Origin: Bacillota bacterium
Lineage (GTDB): Bacteria > Bacillota_I > Bacilli_A > RF39 > UBA660
Direction: 5' to 3'
Assembly (NCBI GenBank): GCA_023430885.1
Contig: JAEYYH010000026.1
Coordinates: 62,001 to 126,000 of the forward strand
Length of the DNA stretch: 64,000 bases
Every line of letters starts with the position of its first letter. Position 1 is the first letter of the stretch. Shown piece by piece: positions 43,027 through 52,400 of this stretch. Both the position numbers and the translations under genes were made by a program. Below the pieces are notes generated by a model, which was given only the letters and a program-made list of their open reading frames with translations, was not told the DNA's origin and ran no database searches.

Positions 43027-44252
43027 TGAAATTATACGAGGATTTAAAATGGAGAGGACTTGTACAAGATGTAAGTGATGATTCATTAATAGAAAAATTA
43101 AATGAAGGTGGAATGACTTTTTATATTGGTACTGATCCAACAGCTGATTCAATGCATATAGGTCATTATTCATCATTTTTAATATCTAAAAGATTAGCTA
43201 AAGCTGGTCATCATCCTATCTTATTAGTAGGTGGAGCAACCGGTCTTATTGGAGATCCTAAACCAACAGCTGAAAGACCAATGATTTCTAAAGAAGAAGT
43301 TGATCACAATTTTAAAGGACTTAAAGAACAAGCTGAAAAAATATTTGGGTTTGAGGTTGTTAACAATTGGGACTGGACTAAAGATATTAATGTAATTGAC
43401 TTTTTAAGAGATTATGGAAAATATTTTAATGTTAATTATATGCTTGCAAAAGATAAAGTAAAAACAAGATTAGAAAGTGGCATAACTTTTGCAGAATTTT
43501 CTTATATGATTTTACAAGCTTTAGATTTCATGTATTTATATGAAAATAGAAACTGTACTTTACAAGTAGCAGGTTCAGATCAATGGGGTAATATTACTTC
43601 TGGTATTGAATTAATAAGAAAAAAATTAGGAAAAGAAGTATACGGAATGGTAATGCCTTTAGTAACAGATTCTAGTGGCGTAAAGTTTGGTAAAACTGAA
43701 GGGAATGCATTATGGCTTGATAAAAGTAAAACTTCAAGTTATGAATTATATCAATATCTTGTTAATTTAGAAGATTCTATGATTATTGAATACTTAAAAA
43801 AATTAACTTTCTTAAGTAAAGAAGAAATAGAAGATTTAGAAAAGAGACATAGCGAGCATCCAGAACTGAGGGAAGCTCATAAAGCTCTAGCGCATGAAGT
43901 TATTACTGATTTACATGGTGAAAAAGAATTTGATAAAGCAGTTAGAATAAGTGAAGCTTTATTTAGTGGTAATACAAAAGAATTAACTTTAGACGAAATA
44001 AAAGATGGCTTTAAAGATGTGCCAACAATTGAGATTGATTCTGAAATGCCGGTTTTAGATTTACTTGTTAATAATAATATTGTAGCAAGTAAGCGTGAAG
44101 GTAGAGAATTTTTAAATGCAGGGTCTATTACTGTAAACGATGAAAAAATAACAGACGAAAAAGAAGTTATGACAAAAGATAAAGCAATTGAAAGTTCTAT
44201 TTTAATTATTCGCCGTGGTAAGAAAAAATATTATATTGCTAAATTTAAATAA
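43026..44252 (+). CDS. tyrS: Tyrosyl-tRNA synthetase
   Basis: Charges tRNA-Tyr; 408 residues. HIGH-type motif MHIGHYSS near 40, KMSKS-type motif KFGKTEG near 220, and a C-terminal S4 domain (KREGREFLNAGSITVNDE). The YGSDQWGN-type tyrosine pocket is seen as AGSDQWGN. It is the natural target of the tyrosine T-box 1.4 kb upstream and is coupled to deoC. Confidence 0.97.
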   Translation: MKLYEDLKWRGLVQDVSDDSLIEKLNEGGMTFYIGTDPTADSMHIGHYSSFLISKRLAKAGHHPILLVGGATGLIGDPKPTAERPMISKEEVDHNFKGLKEQAEKIFGFEVVNNWDWTKDINVIDFLRDYGKYFNVNYMLAKDKVKTRLESGITFAEFSYMILQALDFMYLYENRNCTLQVAGSDQWGNITSGIELIRKKLGKEVYGMVMPLVTDSSGVKFGKTEGNALWLDKSKTSSYELYQYLVNLEDSMIIEYLKKLTFLSKEEIEDLEKRHSEHPELREAHKALAHEVITDLHGEKEFDKAVRISEALFSGNTKELTLDEIKDGFKDVPTIEIDSEMPVLDLLVNNNIVASKREGREFLNAGSITVNDEKITDEKEVMTKDKAIESSILIIRRGKKKYYIAKFK

Positions 44253-44278
44253 AAGGCTTAGTCCTTTTATTTTTTTTG
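44248..44278 (+). terminator. Terminator after tyrS
   Basis: AATAAAAGG and CCTTTTATT around CTTAGT, then a T run. Confidence 0.82.
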
Positions 44279-44307
44279 ATTTTGAGGCATAACTAAAAGG
44301 AATACCT

Positions 44308-44336
44308 AATGCACGTTTTTTTGCATTTTTTTTATA
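44308..44336 (+). terminator. Second hairpin with T run before lon
   Basis: AATGCA and TGCATT around CGTTTTTT, then T8. It may back up the tyrS terminator. Confidence 0.55.
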
Positions 44337-44363
44337 GACTTTTATATTCTTTTATACTATAAT
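44335..44363 (+). promoter_or_regulatory. Likely lon promoter
   Basis: TAGACT (44335-44340), 17 bases, TATAAT (44358-44363), about 28 bases before the start codon. No CIRCE or CtsR-type repeats are seen nearby. Confidence 0.5.
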
Positions 44364-44391
44364 AAAAACCAATTTACAAGGGAGGCGACTT

Positions 44392-46704
44392 ATGAAAATT
44401 GACTTACCAGTAATCCTTTTAAAAGGTATTATATTGCTCCCTAATAACGACTTGAAATTGGAAATTGATGGTTCAAGTAGCCATAATATTATAGACATAG
44501 CTGAAATGTTCCATGACAACAAAGTTCTAGTTGTTAGTCAGATAAATCCTTTAGAGGAAACACCAGAAATAAGTGAACTTCCTAGAATAGGAATAATTGC
44601 TAAAATAAAACACAAAATAGAACTTCCTAACGGCAAAATCAGGATAGTTTTAAGTGGTATATCTAGAGCGAGAGTATATGAATATTTAAATCCTAATAAA
44701 AATGATGGGGCACTAGAAGCTATAATAAGTGAGTTAAAACCAGTTGAGCCATCAGCAAGTGAAAATGAATTACTAGTAAAGAAATTATGTAAAGATGTAG
44801 AATCTTATACAAAGAAGGTTCCTTACATGAGTAATAGCTTCTTCAATGAAATGCTTAATACAACAGATCTATCTATATTAACTGATATTATTGCACCTAA
44901 TTTACCAATAGAATTTGATAGATTAAGAGAATATTTGACTGAAATATCTAGTACTAGACGTATGGAAATGATTCTTGAAGATATTTATAAAGAAATTGAA
45001 ATGGTTAATATTGAAAGAGATCTTGATACAAGAGTTCATTTTGAACTTGAACAAACACAAAGAGAATATATTCTTAGAGAAAAAATCAAACACATGAAAC
45101 AAGAATTAGGTGATATTTCTTTAAAAGATGATGAGTTAGATAATCTAAGAAGTAGAATGAATAATTTAAATTTGCCCAAAAATATGTATGATAAAATTGA
45201 TAAGGAAATACGAAAATATGAGATGTTAACTGTGAATTCTCCAGAATTAAGTTTGACTCGTTCTTATATTGAATCAGTTTTAGATTTACCATGGAACACA
45301 TATACAAAAGATAATGATAATTTAATCGACGTAAAGAAAAAACTAGATGCATCACATTATGGTATAGATGATGTAAAAACACGTATTATTGAATATCTTG
45401 CGGTTAAAAAAATGACTAACAGTTTACGTGGTCCAATTATATGTTTAGTAGGACCTCCTGGTGTTGGTAAGACTTCACTTGTGTCTAGTATAGCTAGTGC
45501 GATTAATAGAAATTTTGTTAAAATCTCAGTGGGTGGAGTTCATGATGAAGCTGAAATAAGAGGACATCGCCGTACTTATTTAGGTTCTACACCAGGTAGA
45601 ATTATAAATGCAATGAAGAAAGCAAAAAGTAATAATCCTGTTTTCTTGATAGATGAAATTGATAAAATGACTTCTGATATTAAAGGAGATCCTGCCAGTG
45701 CTTTACTTGAAGTATTAGACCCTGAACAAAATAAATTCTTTAGCGATAATTTCATCGAAGAAGATTATAATTTGTCTGATGTAATGTTTATAGTAACTGC
45801 TAATTATATTGAGAATATTCCTGAAGCATTAAAAGATAGGTTAGAAATAGTAGAACTTGCTGGATACACAGAATATGAAAAAATTGATATTGCACGTAAT
45901 CATTTAATGCCTAAAATATGTGAAGAACACGGAATAACAAAGAATAATGTTATATTTGATGATGACGCTTTACTAGAGATAATTAGATATTATACTAAGG
46001 AAGCAGGAGTTCGTGAACTTGAAAGACAATTAGCAAAAATAATAAGAAAAATAGTAACTTCAATTGTGACTACAAATATTAAAGTCTCTAAATTAAATAT
46101 AACAAAAGATAATTTATATAAATATTTAGGTCAGGAAAAATATCATATGGGAGCATTAAGTAAATATCAAATTGGTGTAGTAAATGGTCTTGCTTATACT
46201 AGTTTTGGTGGAGATACACTTCCTATTGAAGTTAATTATTATAAAGGTAGTGGAAAACTAGAACTTACAGGTTCACTAGGTTCAGTTATGAAAGAATCAG
46301 CTAGTATATCACTATCATACATTAAAGCTAATTGTGATAAATTTGGTATAGATTATGATACATTATGTAACAGTGATATTCACATACATGTACCAGAAGG
46401 TGCAGTACCGAAAGATGGACCTAGTGCGGGAGTTACTCTTACAACTTCGTTAATAAGTGCCTTTACAAATCTAAAAGTAAGTAGTAATATGGCTATGACA
46501 GGAGAAATAACACTTCGTGGTGTTATCCTTCCAATTGGTGGCTTAAGAGAAAAAAGCATTGGTGCTAATAGAAAAGGCATTGATACTATATTTATACCTA
46601 AAGATAATTTGAAAGACTTAGAAAAGTTACCAAAAGAGATCAAGGAAAATATAAAGTATATTCCAGTAACTGATTATATGGAGATATACAATTATATTAA
46701 GTAG
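44392..46704 (+). CDS. lon: ATP-dependent protease Lon
   Basis: AAA+ serine protease of 770 residues that degrades misfolded and regulatory proteins. The N-terminal LAN domain, Walker A GPPGVGKTS (about 354-362), Walker B FLIDEIDKM, and the protease domain with the Ser678 (DGPSAG) and Lys721 (GGLREK) dyad are present. GGGAGGCGA lies before the ATG. Seven bases separate it from the next gene. In Bacillus lonA is also near spoVID-ysxE, with the hem genes in between; those are missing here. Confidence 0.97.
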   Translation: MKIDLPVILLKGIILLPNNDLKLEIDGSSSHNIIDIAEMFHDNKVLVVSQINPLEETPEISELPRIGIIAKIKHKIELPNGKIRIVLSGISRARVYEYLNPNKNDGALEAIISELKPVEPSASENELLVKKLCKDVESYTKKVPYMSNSFFNEMLNTTDLSILTDIIAPNLPIEFDRLREYLTEISSTRRMEMILEDIYKEIEMVNIERDLDTRVHFELEQTQREYILREKIKHMKQELGDISLKDDELDNLRSRMNNLNLPKNMYDKIDKEIRKYEMLTVNSPELSLTRSYIESVLDLPWNTYTKDNDNLIDVKKKLDASHYGIDDVKTRIIEYLAVKKMTNSLRGPIICLVGPPGVGKTSLVSSIASAINRNFVKISVGGVHDEAEIRGHRRTYLGSTPGRIINAMKKAKSNNPVFLIDEIDKMTSDIKGDPASALLEVLDPEQNKFFSDNFIEEDYNLSDVMFIVTANYIENIPEALKDRLEIVELAGYTEYEKIDIARNHLMPKICEEHGITKNNVIFDDDALLEIIRYYTKEAGVRELERQLAKIIRKIVTSIVTTNIKVSKLNITKDNLYKYLGQEKYHMGALSKYQIGVVNGLAYTSFGGDTLPIEVNYYKGSGKLELTGSLGSVMKESASISLSYIKANCDKFGIDYDTLCNSDIHIHVPEGAVPKDGPSAGVTLTTSLISAFTNLKVSSNMAMTGEITLRGVILPIGGLREKSIGANRKGIDTIFIPKDNLKDLEKLPKEIKENIKYIPVTDYMEIYNYIK

Positions 46705-46711
46705 GTGTATT

Positions 46712-47500
46712 ATGTTTAGTCAAAAAAAATTGATAATTCCTGAATTAGATAGAGTCGAATTAGAAGAATATATATCATTAAAAGAATCTCAGACGGTAAT
46801 TTTTAACGATTATATATTAAAAACTTTAGAAACACCTGAATTTAGAAAATATGTAGAATCTGAAGAATTTATGGCAGCTTTAACTGAGTTTGTTGCTCTT
46901 AACTATATAACTAAAATTGCCGATTATAATATTAAAAATAATATTTTTGATGTTATAAATTATATAAGGAACAATAAAAGATTTGCAACTGCAACTGAAA
47001 AAAAGGAACTAATAGATAATATAAATGAAATCACAATAACTTTAAATAATAGTAGTGATGCAAATAATATCGATTTTTATAGAAATCAATACTATAGAAG
47101 AACAGGTCAGAAAAAGACAAATTTTTGGGATTCTGCTTATGACCAAGCATTTATGGAGAAAAGAAAAAAATCATTGAACGTGTCAATAAGTTTTGATTTT
47201 TCACCAATATCTGACTTAACAAAAATAAATGATGAACAAACATTTATTCAAAAGGTAGTCCCTAATAATTTAATAACACATAATTTTTTGAATACTTTAA
47301 ATATGTTATTTGTAGAAATGCCTAGTTTATATAGTGATGAGAGATTTGTTAGAAGAGCTAAATTCATTTTAGAAAACAATATTTTGTTATTAAAAGATAA
47401 AGAAAGCATTTATGAACTTGAAGAAGAAGATGAAATTGATGCTGATTTAATGCCAAGAACGCAAAAAATATTAAGAAAAATTAAAAGAATAAGTAGATAA
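46712..47500 (+). CDS. Helical protein downstream of lon, unknown
   Basis: A 262-residue soluble, mainly helical protein that I cannot assign. It is rich in Asn, Lys and aromatic residues, has no signal peptide or membrane helix, and ends in a basic segment (PRTQKILRKIKRIS) after an acidic patch (ELEEEDEIDAD). TAGGTG precedes the ATG. It is cotranscribed with lon and ends in a perfect terminator. A Lon adaptor or substrate is possible by position only. Confidence 0.6.
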   Translation: MFSQKKLIIPELDRVELEEYISLKESQTVIFNDYILKTLETPEFRKYVESEEFMAALTEFVALNYITKIADYNIKNNIFDVINYIRNNKRFATATEKKELIDNINEITITLNNSSDANNIDFYRNQYYRRTGQKKTNFWDSAYDQAFMEKRKKSLNVSISFDFSPISDLTKINDEQTFIQKVVPNNLITHNFLNTLNMLFVEMPSLYSDERFVRRAKFILENNILLLKDKESIYELEEEDEIDADLMPRTQKILRKIKRISR

Positions 47501-47523
47501 TGTTATATTATCTACTTTTTTTA
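47491..47523 (+). terminator. Terminator at the end of the lon unit
   Basis: AAGTAGATAAT and ATTATCTACTT (11 bp) with loop GTTAT, then T7. Includes the stop codon. Confidence 0.82.
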
Positions 47524-47547
47524 ATATACTTTGATAGGAGGGATATA

Positions 47548-48315
47548 ATGAAAAAAATAGTGCCATTTAAAAAGGAACTCTTTTTTAAGAATAATATTGC
47601 AGAAATAACAAGCATTTCACTTGAACATACGCTTCATCATGAAGAAGAATATTTAATTACCGGTGATTTTATAATAAGTGGAGAATATAGAGTAACTGAT
47701 GTAAGTATAAATACCGAAAGTTTTGACTTTAAGATACCTTTTGATATTAATGTAGATGAAAAATATATAATGGATAAAGTGGTGATAGATATAGATGATT
47801 TCTATTATGAAATAATAAATTCTAATGCACTTCTTATTAATGTAGAAGTAATGATAGATAAATTAGAAGAAAAAGAAGAAAGAATTGAACTTAAAGATAT
47901 TCTTGAAGATACGAAAGAAGACATAACTACATTTATTACTAACGGTAAAGTTGATATGGAAGATTTAGTAGAAGATCATAAAGAAGATATAAAAGATTTA
48001 ATTAAAGATCATAAGCAAGATATTACTCAATTATACAATAAATATGATGATCAAGTAGACGAAATAAAAGATAATATTAAAAACAATGTTAAGGAATATG
48101 TAACTGAAAAGAAAGAAGAAGTTATGGACAAAATAAAAGACAAAATGGAAGAAATAAGTGAATTTATAACATATCGTATATATATACTTAGAGAAGAAGA
48201 CAACGTAGATACTGTATTAAGTAAATATAATGTTACAAGAGAAGTTCTTGAACAATATAACAATTTAAGTGAACTTAAAATTGGTGATAAGATAATAATT
48301 CCTACTAATGAGTAA
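47548..48315 (+). CDS. SpoVID-like LysM protein
   Basis: A 255-residue protein. Residues 1-110 form a beta-rich domain (VPFKKELFFKNNIAEITSIS; LITGDFIISGEY) resembling the N-terminus of stage VI sporulation protein D, which anchors the coat to the forespore. A strongly charged coiled segment follows (about 115-205, with repeated EDHKEDIKDL-type units) and a C-terminal LysM domain (about 208-253, KYNVTREVLEQYN, LKIGDKIIIP). SpoVID has the same order of domains but is about twice as long. No signal peptide, as expected for a mother-cell protein. The ATG at 47548 follows AGGAGGG. It overlaps a YsxE-like gene by eight bases, the spoVID-ysxE order of Bacillus. Confidence 0.75.
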   Translation: MKKIVPFKKELFFKNNIAEITSISLEHTLHHEEEYLITGDFIISGEYRVTDVSINTESFDFKIPFDINVDEKYIMDKVVIDIDDFYYEIINSNALLINVEVMIDKLEEKEERIELKDILEDTKEDITTFITNGKVDMEDLVEDHKEDIKDLIKDHKQDITQLYNKYDDQVDEIKDNIKNNVKEYVTEKKEEVMDKIKDKMEEISEFITYRIYILREEDNVDTVLSKYNVTREVLEQYNNLSELKIGDKIIIPTNE

Positions 48316-49195
48316 AATAAGCCAATTATTAAGAAAATATGATATCAAACCAATTAGATATCAAAAGCAAGGAAAAGTAACTATAGTTGAAACAAACGAT
48401 AGGAAATATGTAATAAAGGAAAATAATCATAATGATGAAATATATAATTATTTAAAATCAAGAAGTTTTGATTACTTTCCTAGATTAATTAATACTCAGG
48501 ATGATGATTATGAAATAACTGAGTATCAAGATATGGTTAAAATGCCAGAAGAACAAAAAATATATGACATGATAGAATTAGTCGCTTTATTACATAATAA
48601 AACAAGCTTTTATAAAGGAATAGATAACGACGATTATAAAAAAATATATGAAGATTTAAGTAATAATATTGAATATTTATATAGTTATTACAGTGATTTA
48701 ATAACTGTGGTTGAAACAAAAGTATATATGTCACCTTCAGAGTATTTACTTGCTAGAAATATAGCTATAATATTTAATAGGTTGCAAAGAACAAAAGTTG
48801 ATCTAGATAATTGGTATTCTATCGTAAAAGATAAACAAAAAGTAAGACATGTAGTCTTACATAATAATTTAGAACCATCCCATTTTATTAAAAATGAAAA
48901 TAATTTTTTGATAAACTGGGATAAATCAAAGATAGATATGCCAATATTTGATCTTTATAAATTCTATTTAAAAAACTCAGAATACAATTTTGAAGACATA
49001 TTAGATAGATATGAACAAAAGTACCCATTATTAAAAGAAGAGAAGATGTTATTATTTATATTAATAAGAATCCCAGAATTACCAAGAGTAACAGAAGATG
49101 AATTTATAAATACAAATTCAATAAGAAGAATGCTTTTAAATATTGAAAAGAGCAATTCATTAAATTTACCAAATAATTCTGAATACGAACCATAG
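48308..49195 (+). CDS. YsxE/CotS-like spore-coat kinase-fold protein
   Basis: A 295-residue protein with the aminoglycoside phosphotransferase/CotS-type fold: an N-lobe (KVTIVETNDRKYVIKEN) and a C-lobe with VVLHNNLEPSHFIK, where the kinase catalytic loop HGDLxxxN would lie, followed by FLINWDKSKID in place of the metal-binding aspartate motif. Catalytic residues thus look altered (HNNLEPSHF), as in many coat-associated members. It overlaps the SpoVID-like gene, which supports the YsxE assignment. Biochemical activity is doubtful. Confidence 0.7.
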   Translation: MSKISQLLRKYDIKPIRYQKQGKVTIVETNDRKYVIKENNHNDEIYNYLKSRSFDYFPRLINTQDDDYEITEYQDMVKMPEEQKIYDMIELVALLHNKTSFYKGIDNDDYKKIYEDLSNNIEYLYSYYSDLITVVETKVYMSPSEYLLARNIAIIFNRLQRTKVDLDNWYSIVKDKQKVRHVVLHNNLEPSHFIKNENNFLINWDKSKIDMPIFDLYKFYLKNSEYNFEDILDRYEQKYPLLKEEKMLLFILIRIPELPRVTEDEFINTNSIRRMLLNIEKSNSLNLPNNSEYEP

Positions 49196-49345
49196 CATTA
49201 GTAGCCAGAAGAAAAAACACATAAATATATTAAATCTTGTTATAACAAATAAAGTCAAAATCATTTGATAAAACAAAATAATACATCCAATAAATAAAAA
49301 GAATAGCCATTTGCCTCGGAACCACCAATTTCGATTATTACACAT
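49166..49345 (-). CDS. Small Trp/Phe-rich membrane protein
   Basis: A 59-residue ORF on the minus strand (MCNNRNWWFRGKWLFF ... FRIIW) with two hydrophobic segments (about 13-36 and 40-57). TAGGTGAT lies three bases before the ATG, the same strong site used by recognised genes here. Its 3' end overlaps the YsxE-like gene by 30 bases tail to tail. No other gene covers most of this interval. Seven tryptophans in 59 residues is striking. No family is recognised; a small membrane regulator or a stress peptide is possible. Confidence 0.55.
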   Translation of the reverse strand: MCNNRNWWFRGKWLFFLFIGCIILFYQMILTLFVITRFNIFMCFFFWLLMLWFVFRIIW

Positions 49346-49392
49346 AGTATCACCTACGTTAATATATGTTAAATGATGATGTTGGTATAGTT

Positions 49393-49421
49393 AAACAATA
49401 GATATTCTATTGTTTTTTTCT
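49393..49421 (+). terminator. Terminator before the LRR gene
   Basis: AAACAATAGA and TCTATTGTTT with loop TAT, then T run. No plus-strand gene lies directly upstream, so it probably ends transcripts from the SpoVID/YsxE-like pair. Confidence 0.72.
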
Positions 49422-49482
49422 ACTATTTAATATATAATTAAGATAATAGAATACTACATATATAATATTTAGAGGTGAGTAT

Positions 49483-52400
49483 ATGAAATTAAATAATAAA
49501 GGTATGGCAATATCAGGTATACTGTATTCAATATTAGTATTGTTTTTAGTATTATTATTTGGCATACTTGCACTTCTAGCTTCTGGTAAATATACATTTG
49601 ATAAATTAAAAACTGATATAACTAGCAAATTAAGCAATAATGTTGATGATACGGGTCTTACTGATGCATCATGTTTTCAGTTTGACTACAATACACAAAC
49701 AATAACAAAATATAATTTTTCTTCTTCCCGTTGTGGTACTAATGTTGTTATACCAGAGAGTATAAACAATGTAATTGTAAAATATATAGCCGCTGGTGCT
49801 TTCTATGGTGGAGATCAGATATCAGCAAATAAAATTACAAGTGTAGATTTTAGTAATGCTGTATATTTAAGAGAGATATATGGTGGATCAAGTTATACCT
49901 CTGGTGCTTTTTCATCAAATAATATAACAAGTGTTAATTTTGGAACACTTTTAAATTTTATTAAATTTGGAAATTATATATTTTATGGAAATAATATCAC
50001 TGGTGGAATTGATTTATCAGGAGTTCCTAATATCACGGAAATACCAGATTATATGTTTTATGGTAGTGGAATTACTAATATTAGTTTTTCATCATCAGAA
50101 AATATTACATCAATAGGAATAATGGCCTTTTATGGTAATGATATAACTGGTGAGTTAAAATTAAATATGCTTCCAAACTTAACTAGCATTGGTGCATGGG
50201 CTTTTGCAAATAATAATTTATCTTCTTTAAATACTACTTCTTTGACAAAGTTAACGACAATTGGAACAGGAGCATTTCATAACAATTTATTGGAATCTGT
50301 AAATTTTAGTGATTTACCAAGTTTAACTGGAATTGGAGATTATGCTTTTTCATTCAATCAATTTGTTACCACAGATTTCAGTACTAATAAGGCTTTAACG
50401 ACAATTGGAACTGGTGCTTTTCAACATAATACCATTAGCAGTGTTAATTTTGGTAATTTGAATAATTTATCAACTATTGGTTCACTAGCATTCAGTGCAA
50501 ATAATATAGCAGGATCATTAGATTTAACAGGATTAACTAGCATAAATTCGCTTTCAGATTATGCTTTCTCATCAAATAATATAACATCTGTGTCATTTAA
50601 TGGAACAAGTATAGGAGCTGGGACTTTTTCATATAATAAATTTACTAATATTAATTTTAGTAGTTTACCAAACTTAACAACAATTAATTCGTATGCCTTT
50701 TTTAAAAACACTTTGCTTACTACAATTAATTTGAATGTTTTATCAAATTTAAAAACAGTAAGTACTGGAGCATTTGGAATGTGTGCACTTACTGCTGTAA
50801 GTTTTCCAAATAGTATAACTACAATTGGAGATTATGCTTTTGATTCTAATGCAATCACTGGAACAATTGATTTAAGTTCTACAACTAGTAAAGTTGTAAT
50901 AGGAACATATGCTTTTGCGAGCAATCAAATAACAGGTTTGAATTTATCAACAAATATTTCTTCAATGGGTGGCGGAGCATTTAATAACAATAAATTACCA
51001 GGTGCTCAAGCTAATATATTTGCTAGAACCGCATCGGGAACTGAAGATACTACAATAATTGTTAGTTATGGTGGCGAAGCAAGAAGTGGCATTACAGTTC
51101 CATCAAGTGTAACCACAATAGCTCAGTATGCGTATAGCCGTAATAGTATAACTTCAATTACATTTAGTGGTAATGTAGTTACAATAGGTAATTATGTATT
51201 TGGTGGAAATAATTTAACTGGTACTGTGGATTTGACTGTAATGCCAAATTTAACTAGTATTGGAAGTTATGCATTTACGGGATATCAAAACTTATATTCT
51301 AATTATGCTAGTGGATATTCTACAACAACAAATTATGGTTCTTATAACTCGGTTAGTTATTCATATAAAACTATTTATACAGGTTTAGGAATAACTAATA
51401 CAACAAGCGGAGGAAGCGCTAGTACTATTAATTTAACTGGACTTACTAGTTTAACGACGATTAGTGATTATGCATTTTCTTCTATGGGAATAACAACTAT
51501 AACAGGAATGAACACTTTAACAAATTTACAAACAATAGGAAATTATGCATTTTATAATAATGTTATAACAAGTGGTTTAACATTTACAAATCTAACAAAC
51601 TTACAGACATTAGGAAATTATGCATTTTATGGGAATAATTACAGTGGTGAATTGGATTTGAGTAATACGCATTTAACAACAATTGCTTCATACGCCTTTG
51701 CTAGAAGCAGTAGTTCATACACTAATACAACTACTATAAAGTTACCAAACACGGTAACCTCAATAGGAAGCTATGCGTTTTACCAATTTCGTTCAACTGC
51801 AGTACAATTTCCAACAAATTTAACAACAATAAATAGTTCAGCTTTACAATATAATAATTTAACTACTATTACATTGCCAAGCACACTAACAAGTATTGGA
51901 CAGTCTGCATTTTCAAATAATAGTTTAACAAGTATTAGTATACCAGTTAGTGTTACTTCATTAGGAACATATGCTTTCTCTGCTAATAAAATAGCAGGTA
52001 ATATCGATTTATCAACACTAAATTCTAGTATTAAAACAGTGCCAAGTTATCTGTTTTATGATAATCAAATAACATCCTTAACAATAGGAAGTAATATAAC
52101 AACTATAAGTTCTAGAGCATTTTATATGAATAGAATAAGTTCTATAACAATTCCTGTTAATGTTATATCAATAGGTTCATATGCATTTAAACAAGACACT
52201 GCATATCCATGGAGTAGTGTTACTATTGAATATAATGGCTCAGTTTTAGAGGGACGCTTCTCACCTAGATGGGAATCTATAGGATGGCCTGAATCATTGA
52301 TGCCTCCTTATGTTATATCGCAAGTTCTGTTAAGTACAACTGGCAATAATGATTTCCCGTATCAAGGAAGTTATGCAATAGCTAAAGTAGTAACAGCTGG

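Noticed and set aside
49770..52270. CRISPR-like or satellite repeats
   Set aside because: The periodicity is at protein level (leucine-rich repeats) in one long open frame, without constant repeats and spacers.
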